Assembly (NCBI RefSeq): GCF_037658235.1
Contig: NZ_JBBJLN010000015.1
Coordinates: 1-16,694, forward strand
Reading direction: 5' to 3'
From: Yunchengibacter salinarum
GTDB taxonomy: Bacteria > Pseudomonadota > Alphaproteobacteria > Sphingomonadales > Kordiimonadaceae
DNA: 16,694 nucleotides
The position numbers and the translations under genes were made by a program. Positions 1 to 7,027 of this stretch are shown here, in pieces. Within the stretch, counting starts at the first letter, position 1. Each line of letters starts with the position of its first letter. The notes under the pieces were generated by a model, which saw nothing but the letters and a program-made list of their open reading frames with translations, was not told where the DNA came from and ran no database searches.

Positions 1-356
1 GGGGATAAATTATCCCACCCGCGCCGGCGGGGCGCCCCAGTCAGGCCGTCGCCAGTCAATCCCTCCCACAACATTGCCAGTTGTGCCGAGGTCAGGCGCG
101 CGGCACCGTCACCCGCCGAGGGCCACGGAAAGCGCCCACGTTCCAGAACCTTGTAATAGAGGCAAAAGCCCTGACCATCCCAGTAAAGCAGCTTGACCCG
201 GTCGCCGCGACGGCCCCGGAAGACAAAGACCGCGCCGCTGGCCGGCTTTTGGCGCAAAACGTCCTGTGCAATCGCCGAGAGCCCTGCAATGCCCTTGCGC
301 ATATCGGTCACGCCACAGGCCAGATAGACCCGCACACCGGCACCAGGGGCGATCAT
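1..356 (-). CDS. tnpB: IS66 family accessory protein TnpB (partial, runs off left edge)
   Basis: This is the small accessory protein of IS66 elements, required for transposition alongside TnpA and the TnpC transposase; its biochemical role is not settled. Reading leftward from ATG at 356-354, the frame is open for about 118 codons to the window edge with no stop. It shows the family pattern: VRVYLACGVTDMRKGIAGL near the start, then GAVFVFRGRRGDRVKLLYWD, GFCLYYKVLERGRF and an acidic/hydrophobic end. The start overlaps the tnpA stop as ATGA, the usual coupling in this family. The normal length is about 115-120 aa, so only the last few codons can be missing. The identification is secure; the true C-terminus is not visible. 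Confidence 0.85.
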   Translation of the reverse strand, partial: MIAPGAGVRVYLACGVTDMRKGIAGLSAIAQDVLRQKPASGAVFVFRGRRGDRVKLLYWDGQGFCLYYKVLERGRFPWPSAGDGAARLTSAQLAMLWEGLTGDGLTGAPRRRGWDNLS

Positions 357-757
357 GCCGCCTCCACCGCCCGGATCAGCCGCATCACCGCGGCCTCGTC
401 CAGACCGCTATCGAACCGAAGGCACCGGCCTTTGGCCAGGCGCAGTTCAACCGATACCGAGGCTGCCGGGCATGGCGCCGCCGGAACGTTCTGAGCGGCC
501 GGAGCCTCCCAAGGGGCCAGAGCGCACGGGGCGGCCGGGCCATTGATCGGCAGAAAAAGGGCCCCCTCTTCAGGGGACCACAGGCCTTTCCTCTTCAGCT
601 CATGCCGCCAGGCGTAAATCTGTTGCCGGCTAACATCATGGCGCCGCGCCACCTGCGTGACCGTCGCCCCGTCAACCCCAACCGACGACACGATCGCCAG
701 CTTGTCATCGTCACACCAGCGGCGTCGCCGCTCAATCCCAAGAACCTCGCCCCGCAT
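353..757 (-). CDS. tnpA: IS66 family TnpA (OrfA, helix-turn-helix protein)
   Basis: A DNA-binding accessory protein of an IS66-family transposon, 134 aa. The N-terminal half has the IS66/IS3 OrfA helix-turn-helix: residues 10-58 include RRRRWCDDDKLAIVSSV, then GATVTQVARRHDVSRQQIYAW followed by a basic segment. The C-terminal half is low-complexity and Pro/Ala-rich, ending with the short RLAKGRCLRFDSGLDEAA stretch typical of the family. The ATG at 757 has a GGAGG ribosome site at 762-766 with a 4-base gap. The stop overlaps the tnpB start as ATGA. The gene appears intact. Its sequence is only distantly similar to the other TnpA in this window. Confidence 0.88.
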   Translation of the reverse strand: MRGEVLGIERRRRWCDDDKLAIVSSVGVDGATVTQVARRHDVSRQQIYAWRHELKRKGLWSPEEGALFLPINGPAAPCALAPWEAPAAQNVPAAPCPAASVSVELRLAKGRCLRFDSGLDEAAVMRLIRAVEAA

Positions 758-849
758 ACATCCTCCGCCTAAAACACGTCCTTTGCGACGTCGCTATCCA
801 CGTGTCTTAGCGGATCAAAACACCAATCAACAGGCGGTCCAAACCGCGC

Positions 850-1262
850 GGTTACGGATGTCGGCCTCGATCGCGTAGATCTCGGCGATGCGGCGGAGCC
901 CCTCGGCGGCGATCTCGGACCCATCGCGGTCAAAGACCTCCTTCAGCTTGCGCCGGGCATGCGCCCAGCAATGGACCACGCGGATGGGGTCGCCGCCCTT
1001 GCGCGACGGGCGCGACAATCGGTTGTAGCCCTGATAGCCATCGAGCTGCAGCGTGCCGTCGAAGCCGCGAAGGACTATCTCGGCGTTTTTGCCACTGCGG
1101 CCAGAGGCATAGAAGAAGACCACCCCCGGCGGATCATTGCCGGGTCGTCCCAGGCCAGCACCCACAGATAGCCCGACTTCGTCTTTTCCCGTCCCGGTGT
1201 CAGTACAAGGAACGGCGTCTCGTCCATGGATAGCTTGAAGGAAGACTTCGGGACTAAGCCGC
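850..1262 (-). pseudogene. IS66 transposase TnpC fragment, truncated at both ends and frameshifted
   Basis: This is a remnant of the catalytic transposase of an IS66 element. Reading leftward, one frame gives SMDETPFLVLTPGREKTKSG then YLWVLAWDDP (about 1230-1143), matching the first catalytic Asp region (DETP). The reading then jumps frame into GNDPPGVVFFYASGR, FDGTLQLDGYQGYNRL, VVHCWAHARRKLKEVFDRDG and IEADIR, the conserved core with the second Asp region. The frame break at about 1143 also seems to have lost a few codons usually present between DD and DPPGVV. Homology stops near 850, where the frame enters unrelated codons and ends at 827. A full TnpC has roughly 500 residues, so both ends are missing and the protein cannot be active. 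It may be the far part of the tnpC whose first codons are at about 2190-2228. Confidence 0.85.
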
Positions 1263-1297
1263 CTGCGGCTTCGCTAGAGCGTTTGCATTAGAAGCAT

Positions 1298-2041
1298 TCA
1301 AGCGCGCGTAAATGCCTCGTCAAAATCAATATGCGGGAACCTCTCTTGCGCATCATCTGGCAGTTTAATGACGTTCTCGCGCAACAGAATAGTTATCGCG
1401 ATAAATTGCCATTTCTTTTCTTTATCTGAAAATCCTTCATTAAATATTTTGTAAAAAAATTGTGAAGCTTGCCTTCCGACCGCAATTATAAAGTAGAGGT
1501 GATTGCCATATAAAAATTTGGCAAGATCACGATTATATTGCGGAATCAAACTTGGCCCCACGATATCCTTCTTTTCGACGGTCACGAGCTGACGTGCAAG
1601 ATCGTGCCGTGAAACATGCGCTATGCCGTTCAGATCACCATAGATCGGGCCGAATTTCGAAGTAATGCCCTGAGCGATGTTGGGTGTGATACCTTCTTTT
1701 CGTCGGTCGTTTTTGTATTCGTCAATTGCGGCAATAGTTTCGAGTTGCTGTTTCAAAAGAGCGGCAGCTTGAGAATACAAACCCTCGGAAATGGATACCT
1801 CACAGACATCCACCCCTTGAAGAAATTGCGTTATAAGGCTCATCCGTCCTTCGACTGTTTTGGGTTGGGGCTCGAAGCGCCTTCCTGAAAGGCGGTCAAT
1901 CATGGAATAAACGGCACTTAAGGCAAGTTCGTGCGCATTGATCAGATCTCCCGCATCCTTTTTCCAACGTAATCGGATCTTTTCTCGCTCGACCTTTTGG
2001 GCACTCAATAGTCTTACTGCAGGTGAAAAATCATCAGACAT
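1298..2041 (-). CDS. Hypothetical protein, helical, possible passenger gene in IS66 debris
   Basis: A 247-aa protein I cannot assign to a named family with confidence. It is predicted to be soluble and largely helical, with no signal peptide. Residues around 85-110 (GLYSQAAALLKQQLETIAAIDEY) and the GDLNGIAHVSRHDL stretch recall the layout of DUF5677-type helical proteins, where a lone His follows a hydrophobic helix; this is a weak resemblance only. The ATG at 2041 is preceded by AAGGT at a 7-base gap. The upstream 2042-2100 stretch is AT-rich, with a possible TTGATT...AAATAT promoter at 17-base spacing. Base composition is distinctly more AT-rich than the flanking IS and RM genes, suggesting separate origin. 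It sits between two tnpC scraps in the same orientation, so it may be cargo of a decayed IS66 element. Confidence 0.7.
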   Translation of the reverse strand: MSDDFSPAVRLLSAQKVEREKIRLRWKKDAGDLINAHELALSAVYSMIDRLSGRRFEPQPKTVEGRMSLITQFLQGVDVCEVSISEGLYSQAAALLKQQLETIAAIDEYKNDRRKEGITPNIAQGITSKFGPIYGDLNGIAHVSRHDLARQLVTVEKKDIVGPSLIPQYNRDLAKFLYGNHLYFIIAVGRQASQFFYKIFNEGFSDKEKKWQFIAITILLRENVIKLPDDAQERFPHIDFDEAFTRA

Positions 2042-2224
2042 TGTGCTACCTTATATTTTAATTGCCCCAAAAATCAATCAAACGCTTGGATTTCCATCAA
2101 CCTGTGTCGTATTGCTCTGAAAAGAGCAATAAAAAGAACAAATGGCAGGCGTGGCAAAGTCTACTTTATCGTAGAGTCATGCCCCAAACCGGCCGATCAT
2201 GCGCCCTTTCTGCCGCGGACTGAG
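2042..2224. other. Intergenic region with possible promoter and IS66 junction
   Basis: An AT-rich leader of the 1298-2041 gene, followed by the left junction of IS66 element no. 2. The leader holds a TTGATT/AAATAT-like promoter candidate reading leftward (weak, inferred) and a perfect inverted repeat at 2111-2130. From about 2180 to 2228 the bases read as the first codons of tnpC; its ATG (2228-2226) overlaps the tnpB stop. Homology to an insertion sequence fades around 2170, and I see no terminal inverted repeat or target duplication there, so this end is a deletion or recombination scar and not a clean IS end. Confidence 0.5.
2111..2130. repeat. Perfect 8-bp inverted repeat with GAAA loop
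   Basis: attgctct and agagcaat are exact reverse complements separated by gaaa. The repeat lies about 70 bases upstream of the 1298-2041 start codon. Neither strand has a T-run directly after the stem, so it does not look like an intrinsic terminator. An operator for the downstream gene or a leader hairpin are alternatives. Confidence 0.5.
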
Positions 2225-2575
2225 TCATTCTGCCGCAGCGGGCCGCGACACGGCAGGCGCCGTCACCCGGCGCCAGTCCAGACCGGCAAACAGCGCCTCG
2301 AACTGTGCCCGGTTCAGCCGGATCACGCCATCCCGGATCGCAGGCCAGGTGAAGGGCGTTTCCTCCAGGCGCTTGTAGGTCATCACCAGTCCGGTCCCGT
2401 CCCAGAACAGGATCTTCAACCGGTCGGCCCGCTTGGCGCGGAACACGAACACCGTGCCGGTGAAGGGGTCCGCCTTCAACGCCGACTGGACCAGCGCCGC
2501 CAGCCCGTCGTGCCCCTTGCGGAAGTCCACGGGCTGCGTCGCAACTATGATGCGGATCTTGTGCGCGGGCAACAT
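2225..2575 (-). CDS. tnpB: IS66 family accessory protein TnpB
   Basis: A 116-aa TnpB of full family length. It begins LPAHKIRIIVATQPVDFRKG, with the hallmark DFRKG(H/F)xGLAALV motif, followed by FTGTVFVFRAKRADRLKILF, WDGTGLVMTYKRLEE and a C-terminal RLNRAQFEALFAGLDWRRV. I prefer the ATG at 2575-2573, which overlaps the tnpA stop (TGATG). A GTG one codon upstream at 2578 is the alternative. Its own stop at 2225 overlaps the start of the truncated tnpC as ATGA. The gene looks intact but is orphaned by the loss of tnpC. Confidence 0.88.
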   Translation of the reverse strand: MLPAHKIRIIVATQPVDFRKGHDGLAALVQSALKADPFTGTVFVFRAKRADRLKILFWDGTGLVMTYKRLEETPFTWPAIRDGVIRLNRAQFEALFAGLDWRRVTAPAVSRPAAAE

Positions 2576-2988
2576 CACAGGGGCGTCCCGAGCGCCCGGA
2601 CGAGCTCGGCGATCCGCCCCGCGGGGGTGTCGGCGGCAAGGTGGATCGCCACGTCACCGACCGTGATCCGCACATCGTACCCGGCGGCGCCGCCCTCCGC
2701 TTCGGGCGCAGGCTCCGCCGCGTCGCAGAACATGAGCGGCGCGAACACCGCCTCTCCCTCGTCGCCCTCATCGGCCGGCAGGGCAAGGCCGCCGTCCTTC
2801 GCCATACGCCGCCAGGCCGACACCTGATTGGGCCGGATGCCGAACCGCGCCGCCACTGCCTTGACGGTGGCACCAGGCTGAAGGGTCTCCGCGACAATCT
2901 GCGCCTTCACCTCATCCGGCCAGCGCCGTTGACCGGACGCGTATACCTCTACCCCCAGCGATCTGAGAAACGCATTTGTAGCACACAT
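2575..2988 (-). CDS. tnpA: IS66 family TnpA (OrfA, helix-turn-helix protein)
   Basis: A transposase accessory protein of 137 aa. Its helix-turn-helix core reads RRWPDEVKAQIVAETL, GATVKAVAARFGI and NQVSAWRRMAKDGG, followed by an acidic linker (ADEGDEGEAVFAPL) and a C-terminal VRITVGDVAIHLAADTPAGR segment typical of this TnpA subgroup. The ATG at 2988 is chosen because AAGGAG (3000-3005 on the opposite strand) lies 11 bases upstream; a GTG at 3000 would overlap that site. The gene is coupled to tnpB. A diverged, 3'-truncated copy is present at 13530-13917. Confidence 0.87.
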   Translation of the reverse strand: MCATNAFLRSLGVEVYASGQRRWPDEVKAQIVAETLQPGATVKAVAARFGIRPNQVSAWRRMAKDGGLALPADEGDEGEAVFAPLMFCDAAEPAPEAEGGAAGYDVRITVGDVAIHLAADTPAGRIAELVRALGTPL

Positions 2989-3073
2989 TGCGAAACGCAC
3001 TCCTTGCCTGACAACAGGAACGGACTCGCATCACCCAAAACAAAATGAAAGGTGGGGGCCAGCTGGCGCTTAC
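2601..3073. repeat. Direct repeat, left copy (IS66 end plus most of tnpA)
   Basis: Base-by-base comparison with 13530-14002 shows a constant offset of 10,929 with no indels and 18 mismatches that I count, about 96% identity over 473 bp. Several mismatches cluster in the tnpA 3' part and just inside the IS terminus. Both copies have the same orientation and bracket the RM operon and relaxase. Confidence 0.9.
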
Positions 3074-3161
3074 AAACAGTCAGAGGTCGTGGTATATCCC
3101 ATAATTTATGGCACTAATTACGGAAATCAGCTATAAACCATGGCTGTCTGGTCCTGCTCAA
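3074..3161. other. Short spacer after hsdR with a palindrome
   Basis: This spacer separates the IS66 terminus from the hsdR stop. It contains an exact palindrome, ccataatttatgg (3099-3111, 6-bp arms, single central base). There is no G/C-rich stem with a T-run, so no convincing intrinsic terminator for the RM operon is visible before the IS begins. Confidence 0.45.
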
Positions 3162-6100
3162 TCATGCCGCCCATTCGGCCGACAAGGCTTCGGCTTGTCG
3201 AAGCACCGTTTGCACCGCGGCGTCCTGTAAGTCCGGTGGGTAACCATATTTGCGAAGGATCCGCTTAACGAGAATACGCATTCTAGCGCGGGCGGCGTGG
3301 CGGTGTTGCCAGTCGACGGAGACGCTGGATTTCAGGTTGTTCAGCAATTCCTGCGCGATCACCCGAAGCTGGGCATTGCCCATCACATCCACCGCGCTTT
3401 CATTGTCCGCCAGCGCGGCATAAAAGGCTCGCTCCTCCCGTGATAGTCCGTCTTCTTCGCCCCGCTCACGGGCGACGCGGATGTCTTTCGCCAGTTGGAT
3501 CATCTCTTGTATCACCTCCGCCCCCGTAATGGCGTTGGCGTGATAGCGGGCGATGGCATCTTCCAATCGTTCGGAAAAGGCGCGGGTCTCCACGACATTG
3601 ACCCGGCTCTGGGAACGGATCTCCCCGTTGATCAACTTACGCAATGCCTCCAACGCCAGATTCTTTTTCTGCATGCCCTGCACTTCGGCGAGAAATTCAT
3701 CGGACAGGATGGAAATATCCGGCGTTTTCAGCCCCGCAGCTTTCAGGATATCCACAATCTCCGTTGAGACCACGGCGCGGCTGACAATCTGCTGCACGGC
3801 CAGGTCACGCTCAACAGAGGACGCGCCAGCACCGCCGCTCTTGGTCTTCGCCAAGGCCGCGCGGACGGTCTGGAAAAAGCCGACCTCGTCTCGTATGCCG
3901 CGCGCCTCGTCGCTGGCGGCCGCCAGCGCATAAGCCTTGGAGAGAGCCAGCACCGCATCCCCAAAGCGGCAGTGGGCACGTTTCTTCCCCTCCGGGCTGC
4001 TTTCCCTGGCCGCGTCCCGCTGCTGCATTGTCAGCACCCATTCCATGGCCCCGGCCAGGATGGCGAGGCGCTGCTGCGGGGTGCCGGTTATCGCCGGGCT
4101 GTAATCGAACCCGTGGAACATATCCCGCACGATCTCGTATTTTTCCTGCAAGACGGCGACGGCCTCCGCCTCGTCTATGCCGGTATGCTTACGGTCCTGA
4201 TCCGAATAGTCGCCCAGCGCGCTTTTCAGGTTCTGGGCAATGCCGATATAATCCACGATCAGGCCAGCGGGCTTGTCCCGGAATACCCGGTTCACGCGGG
4301 CGATGGCCTGCATAAGGCCGTGGCCCTGCATGGGCTTGTCCACATACATGGTGTGCATGCAGGGGGCATCGAAACCGGTCAGCCACATGTCCCGCACAAT
4401 GACCAGCTTGAGCGGATCATCCGGGTCCCTGGCGCGCTTGGCCAGCAGATCGCGATGCGCCTTGTTACCGATGTGCGGCTGCCACGCTTCCGGGTCGGAG
4501 GCAGCACCCGTCATCACGACCTTGACCGCGCCCTCTTCGTCATCGTCGCTGTGCCAGTCTGGCCGCAGGCGGATAATGGCGTAATAGAGCGCCACGCAAA
4601 TCCGACGGCTCATGCAAACCACCATGGCCTTGCCGCCATTCATGCCCACAAGGCGGTCTTCAAAATGACGGATCAAGTCGTCCGCCACCAGAGAGACCCG
4701 CTCATCCGCGCCCACCACGGCTTCAATCGTGGTCCATTTACGCTTCAGCTTTTCCTGCTCGTCCTCGGCCTCTTCCTCCGTCAGTCCGGCGACCTGTTGA
4801 TCAATCTGCGCGGCGGCTTCGTCGTCCAGCTCGATACGGGCCAGGCGGCTTTCATAATAGATGGGGACGGTGGCCCCATCCTCCACACCGCGATTGATGT
4901 CATAAACATCGATATAATGGCCAAACACCGCGGGGGTGTTCACGTCCGTCTGCTCGATCGGGGTGCCGGTAAAACCGATGAAGGACGCGTGGGGCAATGC
5001 ATCCCGCAGATGCTTGGCAAAACCGTATGAAACCGCCCCCGTGTCTTGTGCCACCTTGGCGCGGAATCCGTATTGGCTGCGGTGGGCCTCGTCAGCAATG
5101 ACCACCACATTGCGCCGCTCGGTGAGCGTGGGATAGCTGCTCTCCCCCTGCTCCGGTGCGAATTTTTGAATGGTGGTGAAAACCACCCCGCCGGAAGGGC
5201 GCGCCAGCAATGTCTGCAATTCTTCCCGGCTATTGGCCTGTTGCGGGGTCTGGCGCAACAGATCGCGGCACATGGCAAAAGTGCCGAAAAGCTGATCATC
5301 CAGATCGTTGCGGTCGGTCAGAACCACCAACGTCGGGTTCTCCATGGCCGCATGGGCGATGATCTGCCCGGCGTAAAAGGCCATCAGAAGGCTTTTGCCG
5401 GACCCCTGTGTGTGCCAGATCACGCCGATGCGTCGGTCCCCTTCGGGGCTGGCGGCCTTGACCGTGCTGTCCACCGCGTGGCGCACCGCGTGATACTGGT
5501 GATAACCCGCCACGATCTTTGCAAGGCCCGACCCCGTATCCCCGAAAACCGTAAAATCCCGGATCAGGTCGAGGAGCCGTCTCTGGTGAAACACCCCGGC
5601 AATCAGGGTATCCAGTTCGGGCGCGCCCTTGGGGGCGACCTCGGCTCCATCCACCGTGCGCCAGGGCATAAAACGTTCCCGGTCAGCGGTCAGGGACCCG
5701 ATGCGCGCCTGCAACCCATCCGAAATCACCAGCACCCCATTGCTTCGAAACAGGGAAGGGATCTGCGCTTTATAGGTCTGAAGCTGGTTGAAGGCCCCGT
5801 CCAGCGTGGCGTTTTCATCGCCCGGGTTTTTCAGTTCCACCACCGCCACAGGAAGGCCATTCAGAAACACCACCACATCCGGCCGCCGGGTATGCTGCCC
5901 CTCGACCACCGTAAACTGGTTGACGGCCAGCCAGTCATTCCTGCCCGGATCATCATAATCAACCAGATGGGCCACATCCCCGCCCAGGCTGCCATCATCG
6001 CGGGTGATATCCACCGGCACCCCATCCACCATGAAGCCGTGGAGGCGTCGGTTTTCGTCGATCAAGGCGGGCTTTTCCACCGCCTGAATCTTGCGTAGCA

Positions 6101-6308
6101 CGTCATCCAGCGTGTCGCGCGGCAGATGGGGGTTCAGCCGTTCAAGCGCGGCACGCAGACGGTCCGGCAACAGTACCTGCCCATAGCTGCTCCGCTCCGC
6201 CGCCACCCCATCCGGCCCGATATCCGGCCCATGAGCAACCGCATAGCCAAGCCCCGAAAGCCATTCGAGCGCAGCTTCTTCAACATGGCTTTCGGCGAAG
6301 CGGCTCAT
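3162..6308 (-). CDS. hsdR: Type I restriction enzyme, R (restriction/translocase) subunit
   Basis: HsdR cleaves DNA after ATP-driven translocation, in complex with HsdM and HsdS. It is 1048 aa, full family length. The N-terminal nuclease domain has the PD-(D/E)xK set: RPDVVVFLNG with D144, then VAVVELKNP with E158 and K160. The SF2 motor follows: Walker A QGSGKS at 301-306, DEAH at 406-409, TGTP at 447-450, the MWLTGFDAP region near 641-649 and motif VI QAIARVNR at 667-674. The C-terminal part (about 780-1048) is the helical HsdM-binding region. The start at 6308 overlaps the stop of the 240-aa gene as ATGA, making hsdR the last cistron of a six-gene operon. No frameshift or missing key residue is seen, so it should be active. 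Confidence 0.96.
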   Translation of the reverse strand: MSRFAESHVEEAALEWLSGLGYAVAHGPDIGPDGVAAERSSYGQVLLPDRLRAALERLNPHLPRDTLDDVLRKIQAVEKPALIDENRRLHGFMVDGVPVDITRDDGSLGGDVAHLVDYDDPGRNDWLAVNQFTVVEGQHTRRPDVVVFLNGLPVAVVELKNPGDENATLDGAFNQLQTYKAQIPSLFRSNGVLVISDGLQARIGSLTADRERFMPWRTVDGAEVAPKGAPELDTLIAGVFHQRRLLDLIRDFTVFGDTGSGLAKIVAGYHQYHAVRHAVDSTVKAASPEGDRRIGVIWHTQGSGKSLLMAFYAGQIIAHAAMENPTLVVLTDRNDLDDQLFGTFAMCRDLLRQTPQQANSREELQTLLARPSGGVVFTTIQKFAPEQGESSYPTLTERRNVVVIADEAHRSQYGFRAKVAQDTGAVSYGFAKHLRDALPHASFIGFTGTPIEQTDVNTPAVFGHYIDVYDINRGVEDGATVPIYYESRLARIELDDEAAAQIDQQVAGLTEEEAEDEQEKLKRKWTTIEAVVGADERVSLVADDLIRHFEDRLVGMNGGKAMVVCMSRRICVALYYAIIRLRPDWHSDDDEEGAVKVVMTGAASDPEAWQPHIGNKAHRDLLAKRARDPDDPLKLVIVRDMWLTGFDAPCMHTMYVDKPMQGHGLMQAIARVNRVFRDKPAGLIVDYIGIAQNLKSALGDYSDQDRKHTGIDEAEAVAVLQEKYEIVRDMFHGFDYSPAITGTPQQRLAILAGAMEWVLTMQQRDAARESSPEGKKRAHCRFGDAVLALSKAYALAAASDEARGIRDEVGFFQTVRAALAKTKSGGAGASSVERDLAVQQIVSRAVVSTEIVDILKAAGLKTPDISILSDEFLAEVQGMQKKNLALEALRKLINGEIRSQSRVNVVETRAFSERLEDAIARYHANAITGAEVIQEMIQLAKDIRVARERGEEDGLSREERAFYAALADNESAVDVMGNAQLRVIAQELLNNLKSSVSVDWQHRHAARARMRILVKRILRKYGYPPDLQDAAVQTVLRQAEALSAEWAA

Positions 6309-7027
6309 GTCTTGCTGTCCCCCGCATCAGGAGTATGAGTGTCTTCGCCAAAATATGATTCAATCAAGTCAGGGATTTCGCTTATACCTCCCGTCAGTGC
6401 AGCAGCTCCAAGCTTTATAGCTTTCTTACCTGCCTCATTTCCGGCTGACTTTACAAACTCTCGCAGGAATGTCTTGAGCAGGCCTTCTTTGTCCCCACTC
6501 TTGAGGTCCCGCTCGTGTTTTTTAAGCACCTTTTCGAAAGCCTTACGCTCACGATCGCCCATCACTTCGGTAACGAGTGCTAAAAACTTGTCGCCGGAAA
6601 GACTGATAATCGAGCGGTCGAACGAAGAGTCCACAATCCCAAAATCTGCCTGGACGATGCTCTTGGCATATTCACGCAAATACCCGTCTTCGATTTGAAC
6701 TCTTACTTTGTTGTGCTCAATATCCTTTTCGCCCTTGTCCAGTATCTCGTGAAGGCGCCGGTTGACGGATTCTTGATCACCGGCGTTGCGAAATGACAGC
6801 TCATCGAGCATTGAACGAATGCGGCCTCGCTTAGCCCTCAGTGCCTGTGCCAATGCAAAAGCCGGTGGGGGTGCATCTCCCGACCAATCACTGACATGGG
6901 CGAGCAACAGCCGCAGTACCAACAGGTCGATTTCACGCTTGGGCAGGCTCGTAAACCCATCAGCCAGGTAGGCTTCAAGAAACTCTTGTGCGAAAGCGTT
7001 ATGATCGAGATTACGTAAAAAACTCAT
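6305..7027 (-). CDS. Hypothetical protein embedded in the type I RM operon
   Basis: 240 aa with no family I can name. Residues 25-85 (SLPKREIDLLVLRLLLAH, then FALAQALRAKRGRIRSMLDELSFRN) look like a helical, possibly winged-helix-type N-terminal module of the kind seen at the front of some defence-associated proteins; this is a weak impression. The middle (90-195) is charged and helical with heptad-like stretches (DRERKAFEKVLKKHERDLKSGD). Residues 200-218 (GKKAIKLGAAALTGGIS) form a small hydrophobic Gly/Ala-rich segment, too short and polar for a sure membrane helix but capable of membrane contact or oligomerisation. It overlaps both neighbours by ATGA (7024-7027 and 6305-6308), so it is made in step with the HEPN-like protein and HsdR. 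A role as effector or regulator is inference. Confidence 0.8.
   Translation of the reverse strand: MSFLRNLDHNAFAQEFLEAYLADGFTSLPKREIDLLVLRLLLAHVSDWSGDAPPPAFALAQALRAKRGRIRSMLDELSFRNAGDQESVNRRLHEILDKGEKDIEHNKVRVQIEDGYLREYAKSIVQADFGIVDSSFDRSIISLSGDKFLALVTEVMGDRERKAFEKVLKKHERDLKSGDKEGLLKTFLREFVKSAGNEAGKKAIKLGAAALTGGISEIPDLIESYFGEDTHTPDAGDSKT

Larger units (their letters stand above)
1..815 (-). mobile_element. IS66-family element no. 1, incomplete at the window edge
   Basis: An IS66-type tnpA-tnpB pair reads leftward, with tnpB running off position 1, so tnpC and the far end of the element would lie outside the window. The inner end is somewhere in about 775-830. I do not see the GTAAGCG terminus carried by the other IS66 copies here, so the boundary is approximate. 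The TnpA and TnpB proteins differ clearly from those of the element at 2225-2988, so this is a different IS66 subgroup and not another copy. A 10-bp palindrome (gcgacgtcgc) and an acacgt...acgtgt inverted repeat lie in the 775-805 leader ahead of tnpA. Confidence 0.75.
2180..3073 (-). mobile_element. IS66-family element no. 2, truncated in tnpC
   Basis: The element reads leftward with an outer terminus at 3073 (GTAAGCGCC on the minus strand, the typical IS66 end). Intact tnpA and tnpB follow in TGATG/GTGA overlap. tnpC is cut off within its first codons at about 2180. Positions 2601-3073 are repeated in the same orientation at 13530-14002. No 8-bp target duplication can be recognised because the other end is gone. 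Without TnpC it cannot transpose on its own. Confidence 0.8.

Noticed and set aside
775..830. Clean right terminus and target duplication for IS66 element no. 1
   Set aside because: No GTAAGCG-like end was found, and the opposite end lies outside the window, so no terminal repeat or duplication can be demonstrated.
2166..2897. Minus-strand open frame of 243 aa over tnpA/tnpB
   Set aside because: It is in another frame across two well-recognised IS66 genes; the Arg/Pro-rich composition is typical of an off-frame reading.
3099..3111. Palindrome after hsdR as a transcription terminator
   Set aside because: The stem is A/T-rich with 6-bp arms and no following T-run; not a credible intrinsic terminator.
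3972..5030. Plus-strand open frame of 352 aa
   Set aside because: It lies wholly antisense to the hsdR motor domain, which carries all expected motifs; its composition is a GC-rich mirror with no family pattern.
5046..6098. Plus-strand open frame of 350 aa
   Set aside because: Antisense to the hsdR nuclease/motor region; no recognisable domain or ribosome site. A codon-bias shadow.
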